This document shows, one piece after another, positions 46,957 to 56,065 of a stretch of DNA of 64,000 bases. How positions within the stretch are numbered: the first letter of the stretch is position 1; every line of letters begins with the position of its first letter. The stretch spans positions 536,771 through 600,770 of the forward strand of contig NZ_JAFMPS010000001.1 of assembly GCF_020667895.1 (NCBI RefSeq). Reading direction: 5' to 3'. The position numbers were made by a program, and so were the translations under genes. The notes under the pieces were generated by a model. It did no database searches. It was not told the DNA's origin and was given only the letters and a program-made list of their open reading frames with translations. This DNA is from Alcanivorax sp. 1008 (lineage in GTDB: Bacteria; Pseudomonadota; Gammaproteobacteria; Pseudomonadales; Alcanivoracaceae).

Positions 46957-47274
46957 ATGGCGCTTACCAAGTCAGAACTGATCGAACGTATATCCGCTCG
47001 TCAGGCTCAATTGTCACCCCGTGATGTTGAACTCGCTGTTAAAACCATGATCGAGGAAATGGCCAATGCCCTTGCCGAGGGTGGGCGCATTGAGATTCGT
47101 GGCTTCGGTAGTTTCTCCCTTCATTTTCGTGCTCCGCGTGTGGGCCGCAACCCGAAAACCGGGGCGTCGGTCGAGCTGCAGGGCAAATACGTTCCCCACT
47201 TCAAACCTGGTAAAGAGCTGCGTGAGCGCGTCAATCAGGCCATGGAAGAATCACAGACCACCGATACTGTCTGA
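46957..47274 (+). CDS. ihfB: Integration host factor subunit beta
   Basis: A 105-residue HU/IHF-family protein. It pairs with IHF-alpha to bend DNA. The beta-arm contains [17 protein letters not shown] (with the minor-groove proline), and the body has [16 protein letters not shown] precedes the ATG. It sits after rpsA, the conserved order. Confidence 0.97.
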   Translation: MALTKSELIERISARQAQLSPRDVELAVKTMIEEMANALAEGGRIEIRGFGSFSLHFRAPRVGRNPKTGASVELQGKYVPHFKPGKELRERVNQAMEESQTTDTV

Positions 47275-47286
47275 CGGAGGTTCACC

Positions 47287-48447
47287 GTGAACCAGCCTGA
47301 GTGGTGGCTCCTGTTTTTTGTTGCCATTGTTATTGGCTACGTCATGGGTCGTCGCGATGGACGTCGTCGCCGTCGGCGCAGTGAAGAAAACCTCTCCCGA
47401 GACTATATTCGAGGTCTCAACTATTTTCTCAATGAACAGCCCGACAAGGCGATCGAGATTTTCGTCAAAAGTCTGGCGGTCAGTGAACACACCCTTGAAA
47501 CCCATCTGGCACTGGCGCGGGTATTCCGTCGCCGCGGTGAGCTGGACCGGGCTACCTTGATTCACAGCAATCTGCTTGATCACCCAACCCTGCCGAAAGC
47601 GGCCCGCGATGATGTGCAGGTCGAATTGGCGCAGGACTTTCTCTCTGCCGGCGTGCTTGATCGTGCTGAAGAAATTCTTCAGCAGCTTTTGGAGCGGGGC
47701 AGTCGTCATGATGCCCAGGTGATGCGCTTGCTGCTGTCGGTATTCGAGCAGGAACGCGACTGGCACAGCGCGATCAATATTGCGGAGCGCTTGCTAAATA
47801 CAGATAAAAGCGCCGCACCATTGCTGGCTCAGTATCACTGTGAACTGGCAGAGCGTCTGCTCGGCCAAAAGGAAAACAACGCCGCCCGTCGCAGTTTGCG
47901 CCGTGCTCTGCAGCTGGATAGCCAGTGCGTCCGTGCCAGTCTTTTGCAGGGAAAACTGGAACTGGCGGAAGGTCATTGGGAGGCGGCAGTGCGAGCCCTG
48001 CGCCGGGTACGCCGCCAGGATGCAGCTTGCTTTGATGAGGTGCTGGATGATTTGGAGCGCTGCTACAAAGAGCTCGACCGTCTTGAGCAGTTCACCCAGT
48101 ATCTTGGCCGGCTATGTGTCGAAGCGCCAAGCAACGCCATAGTCCTCAAGTTAGCCGAGAGGCTGCGTAACCAGTTTGGCGATCAGGCCGCCGCGTTGTT
48201 TATTTCTGATCACGTTAAAGCCAACCCGACCTTGCAAGGCCTGAAAAAGATTATCGAAATTCAGGCCCGTTCTGCCGGTAGTCAGGACCCGTTGGCGGTG
48301 CTCAAGCAGCTGGCCGATCAGTTGCTACAACAGAAAACGCTTTATCAGTGCCGCGACTGTGGTTACGAAACCCAGCGCCGCCTGTGGCAATGTCCGTCCT
48401 GCAAACACTGGGGCACTGCCAAGCCCCATCCTCATCGGGATATCTGA
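47287..48447 (+). CDS. lapB: LPS assembly protein LapB (YciM)
   Basis: A 386-residue inner-membrane protein. The N-terminal helix (about residues 6-21, WWLLFFVAIVIGYVMG) is followed by a basic stretch, TPR repeats (about 40-320) and a C-terminal rubredoxin-type metal site (CRDCGYE and CPSCKHWG). LapB helps FtsH turn over LpxC and so sets LPS level. The GTG start at 47287 has CGGAGG upstream. lapA, which usually lies between ihfB and lapB, is absent: only 12 nt separate them. pyrF follows with no gap. Confidence 0.95.
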   Translation: MNQPEWWLLFFVAIVIGYVMGRRDGRRRRRRSEENLSRDYIRGLNYFLNEQPDKAIEIFVKSLAVSEHTLETHLALARVFRRRGELDRATLIHSNLLDHPTLPKAARDDVQVELAQDFLSAGVLDRAEEILQQLLERGSRHDAQVMRLLLSVFEQERDWHSAINIAERLLNTDKSAAPLLAQYHCELAERLLGQKENNAARRSLRRALQLDSQCVRASLLQGKLELAEGHWEAAVRALRRVRRQDAACFDEVLDDLERCYKELDRLEQFTQYLGRLCVEAPSNAIVLKLAERLRNQFGDQAAALFISDHVKANPTLQGLKKIIEIQARSAGSQDPLAVLKQLADQLLQQKTLYQCRDCGYETQRRLWQCPSCKHWGTAKPHPHRDI

Positions 48448-49146
48448 ATGAATCGTTCACCAATCATTGTGGCACTGGATTATCCGTGCCTGGCCGATGC
48501 CGTTGCTCTGGCGCAGCAGCTTGATCCTGCCAGCGTACGTCTTAAAGTCGGCAAGGAGCTGTTCACACGCGAAGGCCCGGCGGTGGTGGAGGCGTTGCAG
48601 GGGCTCGGCTTCGAGCTGTTTCTTGACCTGAAATTTCACGACATTCCCAATACCGTGGCAGCCGCGCTGAAAAGCGCTGCTGCATTGGGTGTATGGATGG
48701 TCAATGTCCACGCCAGCGGCGGCCGGCGCATGATGGAAGCGGCCAGTGAGGCGCTGGCCAGTGGCCGCAGCCGACCACTGCTGACCGCAGTCACTGTGCT
48801 AACCAGCATGAGTGATCAGGATCTGGCTGAAATTGGCATAAACGTCCCCGCCGCCGAGCAGGTCAAGCGCCTCGCTCTGTTGGCCAAGGACTGTGGTGCT
48901 GACGGTGTGGTGTGTTCTGCCCAGGAGGCCCCCATGCTTGCCGAGGCCTGCGGAGCGGACTTTCTCAAGGTCACTCCGGGCATACGTCCCGCCGGCAGCG
49001 CCGCCGGAGATCAGCGCCGCATCGTTACCCCGCCGCAGGCGCTCAAGCTCGGCGTCAGCCATATGGTTATTGGCCGGCCCATTACCGGAGCACCATCACC
49101 GACACAGGCGGTAGCCGAAATCCTGCAGAGCCTGCAGGGGCAGTAG
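48448..49146 (+). CDS. pyrF: Orotidine 5'-phosphate decarboxylase
   Basis: A 232-residue TIM-barrel enzyme of UMP synthesis. Catalytic residues are in [10 protein letters not shown], with ALDYP at the N-terminus and [16 protein letters not shown] at the phosphate site. The ATG starts immediately after the lapB stop. It is the last gene of the block. Confidence 0.97.
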   Translation: MNRSPIIVALDYPCLADAVALAQQLDPASVRLKVGKELFTREGPAVVEALQGLGFELFLDLKFHDIPNTVAAALKSAAALGVWMVNVHASGGRRMMEAASEALASGRSRPLLTAVTVLTSMSDQDLAEIGINVPAAEQVKRLALLAKDCGADGVVCSAQEAPMLAEACGADFLKVTPGIRPAGSAAGDQRRIVTPPQALKLGVSHMVIGRPITGAPSPTQAVAEILQSLQGQ

Positions 49147-49200
49147 CACAGAAACAGGGCAGGGAGGCGCACAATCAACTCCCTGAACCGGCGGCACACT

Positions 49201-49228
49201 GGGTATCCCCAAACATAAGGAGATACCC
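49201..49228 (+). promoter_or_regulatory. Hairpin at the translation start of the ComEA-like gene
   Basis: GGGTATC (49201-49207) pairs perfectly with GATACCC (49222-49228), which abuts the ATG at 49229. The Shine-Dalgarno AAGGAG (49217-49222) is at the 3' side of the loop. Such a structure could modulate initiation or sense temperature; this is inference. Confidence 0.45.
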
Positions 49229-49561
49229 ATGAGCCAAATCCAGCATGCAAACCTTGCGCGGCTGAAGCCGCTTCTTCAGGGCCTGTGCCTGATTTTTACG
49301 CTGTTGTTCGCAGTGGCTGCGCCGCAGGCATACGCGGCGGGTAAGGAGCCAGCAATTCAGGCGGCCCCGGTGGTCAATATCAATAGTGCCAGTGCCGCTG
49401 AGCTGTCGGAGGTGCTGGTCGGTGTAGGCCTGAAGAAGGCTGAGTTGATTGTCAGTTGGCGTGAGAAGAACGGCCCCTTCAAAAGTGCGGAGGAGCTGGC
49501 TAACGTCAAAGGCATTGGCGCCAGCACCATTGATAAAAACCGCTCCCGTATCAAGCTCTAG
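49229..49561 (+). CDS. ComEA-like helix-hairpin-helix protein
   Basis: A 110-residue exported protein. A long N-terminal segment ends in a signal peptide (LLFAVAAPQAYA, cleavage near residue 36). The helix-hairpin-helix DNA-binding domain (about 50-110) has VNINSASAAELSEVLVGVGL and FKSAEELANVKGIGASTID. ComEA proteins bind DNA in the periplasm during uptake, but short paralogues like this one often lie away from competence genes. A GTAGGAGC hairpin follows. Confidence 0.9.
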   Translation: MSQIQHANLARLKPLLQGLCLIFTLLFAVAAPQAYAAGKEPAIQAAPVVNINSASAAELSEVLVGVGLKKAELIVSWREKNGPFKSAEELANVKGIGASTIDKNRSRIKL

Positions 49562-49572
49562 CAGTGGTTTAC

Positions 49573-49600
49573 TGTAGGAGCGGTTTAAGCCGCTCCTACA
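49573..49600. repeat. GTAGGAGCGG hairpin after the ComEA-like gene
   Basis: Stem TGTAGGAGCGG/CCGCTCCTACA with loop TTTAAG. This is the best-preserved copy of the GTAGGAGCGGC family in the window. It lies 12 nt after the ComEA-like stop and may act as its terminator. Confidence 0.85.
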
Positions 49601-49670
49601 ATCTACGGTCAATCCGGGGTAGAATCGGCGGTCATCACCCAGCCGACAGACAATGGATAGTGATTGACTG

Positions 49671-50792
49671 ATGACGATACTGATTTCCCGGTTTTATCGC
49701 TTTACCTTGGCAGGATGCCTGTTGGTTGTACTGGCCGGTTGTACGGTATTTCCCGGCTCCCATCTAAAGGTCGACAAACCCGAAAAATCCGACGCCGTAG
49801 AGCTGTCTGATATCGTTCGTGTACATGCCATTGATACCGGTCTGCTCAGCGCCGAGCCCGTGGCTCGCCCTCAGTTCCCTGAAGTCCTGCGTCAACAGTC
49901 GGAAGTTTACGATTATCTGGTTGGCCCCGGCGATGTGCTTAACATTACTATCTGGGGTCATCCTGAGCTGACCATTCCCGCTGGTTCAATGCGTAGCGCG
50001 GAGGAGGCAGGTAACTGGGTTCATGCGGACGGTACCATTTTCTACCCTTATGTCGGCAAGATTGAAGTTGCCGGCCTGAACGTCGCCACTATTCGTGACT
50101 TGATCGCGCAAAAGCTTCGGCGCTATATCGAAGACCCGCAGGTGGATGTGTCCGTGGCGGCATTTCGCTCCCAGCGCGTGTATGTAACCGGTGCTGTAGG
50201 AAGTCCAGGCCCGGTGCCGGTTACTAATGTGCCACTACGTTTGCTGGATGCACTGATCGCTGTTGGCGACGTTTCGGCCGAAGCCGACTGGCAACGTGCC
50301 GTGTTAACTCGCGATGGCAAGAAGTATCAGTTGTCTCTGTCTTCCCTGTATGTGGACGGCGATACCCGCCAGAATATTCTGCTGCAACACGGCGATGTGC
50401 TGCACTTGCCCAGCAACAAAGATGGCAAGGTATTTGTTCTGGGTGAGGTAAACAAGCCTGCTTCGGTGGTGATGGATCGCAATGGTCTGACTCTGGCTGG
50501 TGCGTTAGCTGATGCGGGCAGTATCCGCGAACTGTCAGCAAATGCTCGCGGCATTTTTGTTATGCGTGCCGGCGAAGAAAATGGTGAGCCACGTATTGAT
50601 GTATTCCAGCTTAATGCCCGTAGTGCAACCGCGTTGGTATTAGCAGATCACTTCCAGATGCAGCCCCGCGATATTGTTTATGTCACCGCAGCACCGATTG
50701 CTCGCTGGAACCGCATTATTAGTAACCTGTTGCCGACAGTTAACGCCCTATATCTAGGTGTTCGGGTCAATGAAGAAATTCGCGACCTGTAA
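49671..50792 (+). CDS. wza: Outer-membrane polysaccharide exporter Wza
   Basis: A 373-residue lipoprotein. The lipobox LAGC ends at C24. The order is Poly_export domain (about 75-165, YLVGPGDVLNITIWGHPEL), two SLBB domains, and a C-terminal amphipathic helix that forms the outer-membrane barrel. Wza octamers export capsule or EPS and dock on Wzc. It opens the polysaccharide locus, with wzb and wzc downstream. Confidence 0.96.
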   Translation: MTILISRFYRFTLAGCLLVVLAGCTVFPGSHLKVDKPEKSDAVELSDIVRVHAIDTGLLSAEPVARPQFPEVLRQQSEVYDYLVGPGDVLNITIWGHPELTIPAGSMRSAEEAGNWVHADGTIFYPYVGKIEVAGLNVATIRDLIAQKLRRYIEDPQVDVSVAAFRSQRVYVTGAVGSPGPVPVTNVPLRLLDALIAVGDVSAEADWQRAVLTRDGKKYQLSLSSLYVDGDTRQNILLQHGDVLHLPSNKDGKVFVLGEVNKPASVVMDRNGLTLAGALADAGSIRELSANARGIFVMRAGEENGEPRIDVFQLNARSATALVLADHFQMQPRDIVYVTAAPIARWNRIISNLLPTVNALYLGVRVNEEIRDL

Positions 50793-50819
50793 TGGCGGCC
50801 GGGCTGATGTATACAAGCC

Positions 50820-51248
50820 ATGTTTGAAAAGATAGTGGTGGTGTGCACCGGAAATATCTGTCGTAGCCCAACAGCAGCGGCCATGCTTGCTGCCGCTGCG
50901 CCGGCTAAAAAAATTAGCTCTGCGGGTCTTGCTGCTCTGGTTAATCATGAGATGGATGGTGCCGCCCGCGAAGTTGCCGAAGCTCATGGCCTTTCTTGTC
51001 CGCCCCATCAGGCGCGGCAACTGGATAGTGCCATTAGTAGTGGCGCAGATTTGCTGCTGGTAATGGATAAGTGGCAGCGTAATGAATTGATGCAGCGTTT
51101 CCCCATGGTCAGCGGAAAGACATTTCTGCTCAGTCACTGGAACGGCGGTCATGATATTCCAGACCCCTATCAGCGCGACCGGGAAACCTTTGAGCATGTG
51201 TATAAGTTGATGGAGCAAGCCAGCAATGCCTGGCTTGCTCGCCTCTGA
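50820..51248 (+). CDS. wzb: Low-molecular-weight protein-tyrosine phosphatase Wzb
   Basis: A 142-residue phosphatase with catalytic loop VCTGNICRSPT (C9 to R15 in the CX5R pattern) and the DPY acid loop IPDPYQRD near residue 115. It dephosphorylates the tyrosine cluster of Wzc, allowing cycles of polymerisation. It lies 27 nt after wza and 15 nt before wzc. Confidence 0.96.
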   Translation: MFEKIVVVCTGNICRSPTAAAMLAAAAPAKKISSAGLAALVNHEMDGAAREVAEAHGLSCPPHQARQLDSAISSGADLLLVMDKWQRNELMQRFPMVSGKTFLLSHWNGGHDIPDPYQRDRETFEHVYKLMEQASNAWLARL

Positions 51249-51263
51249 CGAAAGGAATGCGAA

Positions 51264-53456
51264 ATGTCCGCAATCGGACCGGAAGCCCAAGGCGCCCCGC
51301 GCCAGGATGATGAAATCGACCTGCAGAAATTGCTGGGTGCAGTGCTTGATAACAAGCTGCTGATTATTGCTATTACTGCATTTGCCTTTTTGCTTGGCAT
51401 GTTCCATGCGTTTACTGCCACGCCAATCTATCAGGCAGATGCGTTGCTGCAGATTGAGAAGCAGGCTGGTATGCCGGGATTCGCGGAAATGTCCAAAGTG
51501 CTCGATCAGGACAACTCTACCGCTGGCGAAATAGAGATTCTGCGTTCCCGTATGGTGCTGGGTGATGCGGTGGATTCTCTGGGTATGTCAGTGCGGCTGA
51601 GTCGCCAGAGCACGCCAATAATCGGGCGTTTTACCAAGCCAGCTCCCGCTGCAGAGCCTGGCCCGATTTTCGCTGCTCTGGTTGATGCCAAAGCGGATAT
51701 TCGCGTGGCTGACTTTGTTGTGCCGGCTGCCATGGAAGGAAAGCAGTTTACCCTGCAGCCAGACCCCGACAAGGGGCAGGGCGGATATCGTCTGTTGCTT
51801 GGTCAAAAGTTGATTCTTAGTGGGGTGGCGGGCCAGTCAGTCAGCTCGGAAGACGGCAGTGTCATGTTGAAGCTGGATACTTTTAGTATGGCGTCGGGTG
51901 ATGCCGTTCTGCTTAGCAAGCAGCCTCGCCTGGCCTTGATAAGAGCCTTGCGTGGCGGCTTGTCCGTATCTGAACAGGGTCGTGGCAGCGGCATTCTGAG
52001 TATTTCTTTTACCGGCCCATCACAGCGTGGCAACCGCGCCATTCTTGATGCCATCGCCGAAGCTTATCTGATGCAGAACGTCAAAAGACTATCTGCGGAA
52101 GTTGAAAAGAGCCTGGACTTCCTTGGCCAGCAGTTGCCAGAGATTCGCGCCAATCTTGAGCAGGCGGAAGATCGTCTGAATGAATTCAGATTGGAAAGTG
52201 GTTCCATCGATATGTCATTCGAAACCAGTCAGGTGCTAACCAGTCTGGTAGCGCTTGAGGCCAAGCAGAGTGAGCTGCGTTACAAGGAAAAGGAGCTGGC
52301 CAGTCTGTACACCCGAGAGCATCCATTGTTTCGTACCCTGATTCAGCAGCAACAGAATGTGGCCCAGGAAATTGAAAAGCTGTCGGAGCAGATGCGTGAT
52401 CTGCCTGATACCCAGCAGGAAGTGCTGCGCCTGACACGGGATGTACAGGTTAATCAGGAAATTTATGTGCAGATGCTGAACAAGTCCCAGGAGCTGCGTG
52501 TAGTAAGAGCCGGCACCGTGGGCAATGTGCGCATTATTGATCAGGCGGTGAGCTCACCGTGGCCGATCAAACCCAGGAAGAGCTTGATCGTCATGCTGGC
52601 AACCATGTTTGGCGCCTTGGCCAGTGTGGCTATTGTACTGTTGCGGGCGGCTTTCCATCGCGGTATTGAAACCCCTGCGCAGCTGGAAGAAACCGGCTTG
52701 CCGGTGTATGCCACCATTCCGCTATCTGACCAGCAGCATAAGCTTAGCGATTGGCTGGACGGCAAGTTACAGAGCCTTGGCGCGAAAAGCGGGTTGCTGG
52801 CTGTGGAAAATCCGGCCGACCCGGCTGTTGAGGCGTTACGCAGCCTGCGGACCAGTTTGCACTTTGCCATGATGGACGCGGGCAATCCTGTGATTATGGT
52901 GTCCGGCCCCAGTCCCTCCGTGGGCAAGTCGTTCGTCTCCGCGAATCTGGCCGTGGCGTTGGCGCAGATTGGCCGCCGGGTGCTGTTGATTGATGGTGAT
53001 ATGCGTAAAGGTCACCTGCATAAGTATTTCCGGGTGCCGGTAGAAAGTGGTTTGTCTTCCTACCTGTCAGGCCAGAATAGCCTTGAGCATGTGACCCACA
53101 AGACAGCCATCGATAATGTGGACTTTATGGCCCGTGGGGTGGTGCCGCCTAACCCCGCAGAACTGCTTATGCATAGTCGCTTTGCCGAGCTGATCAAGCA
53201 GGTATCTGCCGAATACGATCTGGTAATCATCGACTCACCGCCAGTGCTGGCGGTCACCGATGCGTCCATCATCGGTCAATATGCTGGCACCAGCTTGCTG
53301 GTAGCTCGTTTTGCTCAGAACACTGTGCAGGAAGTGGAGCTGGCCCGGCAACGTTTTGCCCAGAACGGCGTCATCGTTAAAGGCGCTATCCTCAATTGCA
53401 TGGAAAAGCGCGCCGCCAACTCCTACGGCTATTACGCCTACAACTACAAATCTTAA
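51264..53456 (+). CDS. wzc: Polysaccharide co-polymerase and tyrosine autokinase Wzc
   Basis: A 730-residue inner-membrane protein. Helix 1 is near 29-50 and helix 2 near 437-457, with a long periplasmic coiled-coil domain between. The cytosolic BY-kinase has Walker A GPSPSVGKS (548-556), A' LLIDGDMRKG and B VIIDSPP. The C-terminus has a tyrosine cluster (NSYGYYAYNYKS) for autophosphorylation. It sets chain length with Wza. AAGGAAT precedes the ATG. Confidence 0.96.
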   Translation: MSAIGPEAQGAPRQDDEIDLQKLLGAVLDNKLLIIAITAFAFLLGMFHAFTATPIYQADALLQIEKQAGMPGFAEMSKVLDQDNSTAGEIEILRSRMVLGDAVDSLGMSVRLSRQSTPIIGRFTKPAPAAEPGPIFAALVDAKADIRVADFVVPAAMEGKQFTLQPDPDKGQGGYRLLLGQKLILSGVAGQSVSSEDGSVMLKLDTFSMASGDAVLLSKQPRLALIRALRGGLSVSEQGRGSGILSISFTGPSQRGNRAILDAIAEAYLMQNVKRLSAEVEKSLDFLGQQLPEIRANLEQAEDRLNEFRLESGSIDMSFETSQVLTSLVALEAKQSELRYKEKELASLYTREHPLFRTLIQQQQNVAQEIEKLSEQMRDLPDTQQEVLRLTRDVQVNQEIYVQMLNKSQELRVVRAGTVGNVRIIDQAVSSPWPIKPRKSLIVMLATMFGALASVAIVLLRAAFHRGIETPAQLEETGLPVYATIPLSDQQHKLSDWLDGKLQSLGAKSGLLAVENPADPAVEALRSLRTSLHFAMMDAGNPVIMVSGPSPSVGKSFVSANLAVALAQIGRRVLLIDGDMRKGHLHKYFRVPVESGLSSYLSGQNSLEHVTHKTAIDNVDFMARGVVPPNPAELLMHSRFAELIKQVSAEYDLVIIDSPPVLAVTDASIIGQYAGTSLLVARFAQNTVQEVELARQRFAQNGVIVKGAILNCMEKRAANSYGYYAYNYKS

Positions 53457-53498
53457 CGGCCGCCGCCGCAGCGGCTTCACAACGGGAAAGGATTCCCT

Positions 53499-54860
53499 AT
53501 GCGCACACCTCAATACCCGGAAATTCTCCACCATGGTGCCGTGACTGGTACCACCGGTTCCTGTCACGAGCTTGTTGCTGACCATCAGCGCAGCATCCTG
53601 ATCGATTGTGGTCTGTTTCAAGGTCGCGACATCGGCCCCTACGGTGCCAGTGCAGACAACCTGCAAATTGATTTCGATATCAGTCGGGTGCAGGCGCTGG
53701 TAGTCACCCATGTGCATATTGATCATGTTGGCCGTATTCCCTGGCTGCTGGCCGCCGGCTTTGATGGCCCGATCTACTGCAGCGAACCCAGTGCAAAGCT
53801 TTTACCCATTGTGCTGGAGGACGCCTTCCGCCTTAGCTTTAGCCGGCAGCCGAAAAGTGTTGAGCGCTATATCAGGTTGATTGAGTCGCGCTTGCGACCT
53901 GTGCCCTATAACCAGTGGCAAGAGATCTTTTCTGGCTTGCAGGTGCGCCTGCAAAGGGCAGGGCATATCCTTGGTTCTGCCTACGTTGAATGCAGAAGTG
54001 GCTTAACCACAAACAGCACAACGGTTGTCTTCTCCGGCGATCTTGGCGCCCCCCATGCACCGATACTGCCAGCACCCAGGTCGCCCCACGGCTGCGACAT
54101 ATTGGTGATCGAAAGCACCTACGGTGACAAAAACCACGAGAACCGAAAAACCCGCCGGCAACGCCTCGAAGCGACGCTGAGAAAGGCGCTACAGGATCAG
54201 GGCACCGTGCTTATTCCAGCATTCAGCATCGGTCGCACCCAGGAGTTACTGTTTGAGCTGGAAGACATTATCTATCGCAACGCCAGCAAGCAGGCCGCTG
54301 ATGGTCTGCCGTGGAATCAGCTGCCGATTATTCTCGATTCGCCGTTAGCCAGCCGGTTCACCGAGGTCTATCGCAAGCTCACGCCGTTCTGGGAAGCAGA
54401 GGCTCTGCAGAAGGTGCTGAGCGGTCGCAACCCGCTGCAGTTTGACCAGCTGCTTACCGTCGACAGCAATGCCGCCCACCAGAAGATGGTTCGCCACCTG
54501 GCCGACAGCGCCCGGCCAGCGGTGGTGATCAGTGCCAGTGGCATGTGTACCGGCGGCCGCATCGTTAACTATTTGAAGGCCATGCTCGACGACCCACGCC
54601 ATAACGTCCTGCTGGTGGGTTATCAAGCGGCCGGCACTCTGGGTAGGCAGCTTCAGCATGGTGCCAGAACGGTGGATATCGACGGCGATAGCATTGCTGT
54701 CCGCGCCCCAATTGAAACCATGAGCGGCTATTCCGCCCATGCCGATCAGGCTGGGTTGCTGCGGTTTATCAAAGGCATGAAAAAGCAGCCAAAAGAAATC
54801 CGGGTGGTCCATGGCGACCCGAAAGCCCAGCAAACCCTGCGGGAGCTTCTGCAACATTGA
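53499..54860 (+). CDS. MBL-fold beta-CASP hydrolase (RNase J/CPSF-like)
   Basis: A 453-residue metallo-beta-lactamase with beta-CASP insert. Motifs are THVHIDHVG (HxHxDH), GHILGSAY, FSGDLG, the ISASGMCTGGR segment, GYSAHADQ and VHGDPKAQ. Such proteins act as RNA endo/exonucleases or related hydrolases. A role in the surrounding polysaccharide locus is unclear. GGAAAGG precedes the ATG, 42 nt after wzc, so it probably shares the wza-wzb-wzc transcript. Confidence 0.9.
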   Translation: MRTPQYPEILHHGAVTGTTGSCHELVADHQRSILIDCGLFQGRDIGPYGASADNLQIDFDISRVQALVVTHVHIDHVGRIPWLLAAGFDGPIYCSEPSAKLLPIVLEDAFRLSFSRQPKSVERYIRLIESRLRPVPYNQWQEIFSGLQVRLQRAGHILGSAYVECRSGLTTNSTTVVFSGDLGAPHAPILPAPRSPHGCDILVIESTYGDKNHENRKTRRQRLEATLRKALQDQGTVLIPAFSIGRTQELLFELEDIIYRNASKQAADGLPWNQLPIILDSPLASRFTEVYRKLTPFWEAEALQKVLSGRNPLQFDQLLTVDSNAAHQKMVRHLADSARPAVVISASGMCTGGRIVNYLKAMLDDPRHNVLLVGYQAAGTLGRQLQHGARTVDIDGDSIAVRAPIETMSGYSAHADQAGLLRFIKGMKKQPKEIRVVHGDPKAQQTLRELLQH

Positions 54861-54926
54861 CATTCCACCCCTCAACCCTATCCTGTGCGCCTACCTGAGC
54901 AAGAACACCTCCATCAAGGACAGCAC

Positions 54927-55949
54927 ATGAAATACCTGGTCACCGGATCCGCTGGCTTTATCGGTTTTACGGTAGCTCGAGCCCTGCTCAAGCGCGGTGA
55001 CAGTGTGGTCGGCTTTGATGTGGTGAACGACTACTACGACCCGGCCATCAAGGAATCCCGGTTGGCCCTGCTGGAGCAGGAATCCAAAGACTGCGTCGGC
55101 GAGTACACCTTTATCCGTGCCAATCTGGCCGACCGCACAGCGGTAGAGCAGTGTTTCAAGGAGCATACGTTTGATCGGGTGATCCACCTGGCCGCCCAGG
55201 CCGGGGTGCGTTACTCGCTGGAAAATCCGCACGCCTATGTGGAAAGCAACATCGTTGCTTTTACCAACATCATCGAAGCCTGCCGCTATGCCAAGGTGCC
55301 GCACCTGACCTACGCCAGCACCAGCAGCGTCTACGGCGCCAATACTGATATGCCGTTCAGCGAACATAAGGGCGTTGATCATCCGCTGCAGTTCTACGCC
55401 GCCACCAAGCGCGCCAATGAGCTGATGGCTCATGCCTACAGCCATCTGTACCGCATGCCCACCACCGGCCTGCGCTTCTTTACGGTGTACGGCCCGTGGG
55501 GCCGGCCGGACATGGCGCTGTTCATGTTCACCAAAAACATCTTGGCTGGCGAGCCAATCCCGGTGTTCAACCACGGCAACCACACCCGTGACTTCACCTA
55601 TGTGGACGACATTGCCGAAGGGGTGATCCGCGCCACCGACGACATCGCCCAGCCTAACCCGAACTGGGATAGCAGCAACCCGGACCCGGCCACCAGCAAT
55701 GCGCCGTTCCGCATCTTTAATATCGGCAACAACAATCCGGTGAAGCTGACTCAGTACATCGAAGCCATCGAACAGGCCACCGGTAAAAAGGCCACTATGG
55801 ACCTGCTGCCCCTGCAGCCGGGCGACGTACCGGATACCTTTGCCGATGTCTCAGAACTGGAGAAGCAGGTGGGCTACAAGCCCGCCACCAGCGTCACCCA
55901 GGGGGTCGCCAACTTCGTCAACTGGTACCGGGACTTCTACGGTTGTTGA
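54927..55949 (+). CDS. NAD-dependent epimerase, UDP-glucuronate 4-epimerase-like
   Basis: A 340-residue extended SDR. The cofactor motif is TGSAGFIG (residues 5-12). The catalytic TSSVYG and YAATKRANE segments are present. [18 protein letters not shown] and [20 protein letters not shown] resemble UDP-glucuronate 4-epimerases such as Cap1J. It would convert UDP-GlcA to UDP-GalA. No UDP-glucose dehydrogenase is in the window; the next gene is a UDP-HexNAc dehydrogenase, so a HexNAcA substrate is also possible. ATG 54927 with AAGGAC upstream is chosen. Confidence 0.88.
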   Translation: MKYLVTGSAGFIGFTVARALLKRGDSVVGFDVVNDYYDPAIKESRLALLEQESKDCVGEYTFIRANLADRTAVEQCFKEHTFDRVIHLAAQAGVRYSLENPHAYVESNIVAFTNIIEACRYAKVPHLTYASTSSVYGANTDMPFSEHKGVDHPLQFYAATKRANELMAHAYSHLYRMPTTGLRFFTVYGPWGRPDMALFMFTKNILAGEPIPVFNHGNHTRDFTYVDDIAEGVIRATDDIAQPNPNWDSSNPDPATSNAPFRIFNIGNNNPVKLTQYIEAIEQATGKKATMDLLPLQPGDVPDTFADVSELEKQVGYKPATSVTQGVANFVNWYRDFYGC

Positions 55950-56065
55950 CTTTTAATACTCTCATCCTATGCTTGAGAGCGCTTTCACATCTTATTCATC
56001 TTGAGGCCTCAGGGATCGGCAGGCGCTATCTCGGGCTATTGCAGTAATCAGGAGCCCTCCCGCGC

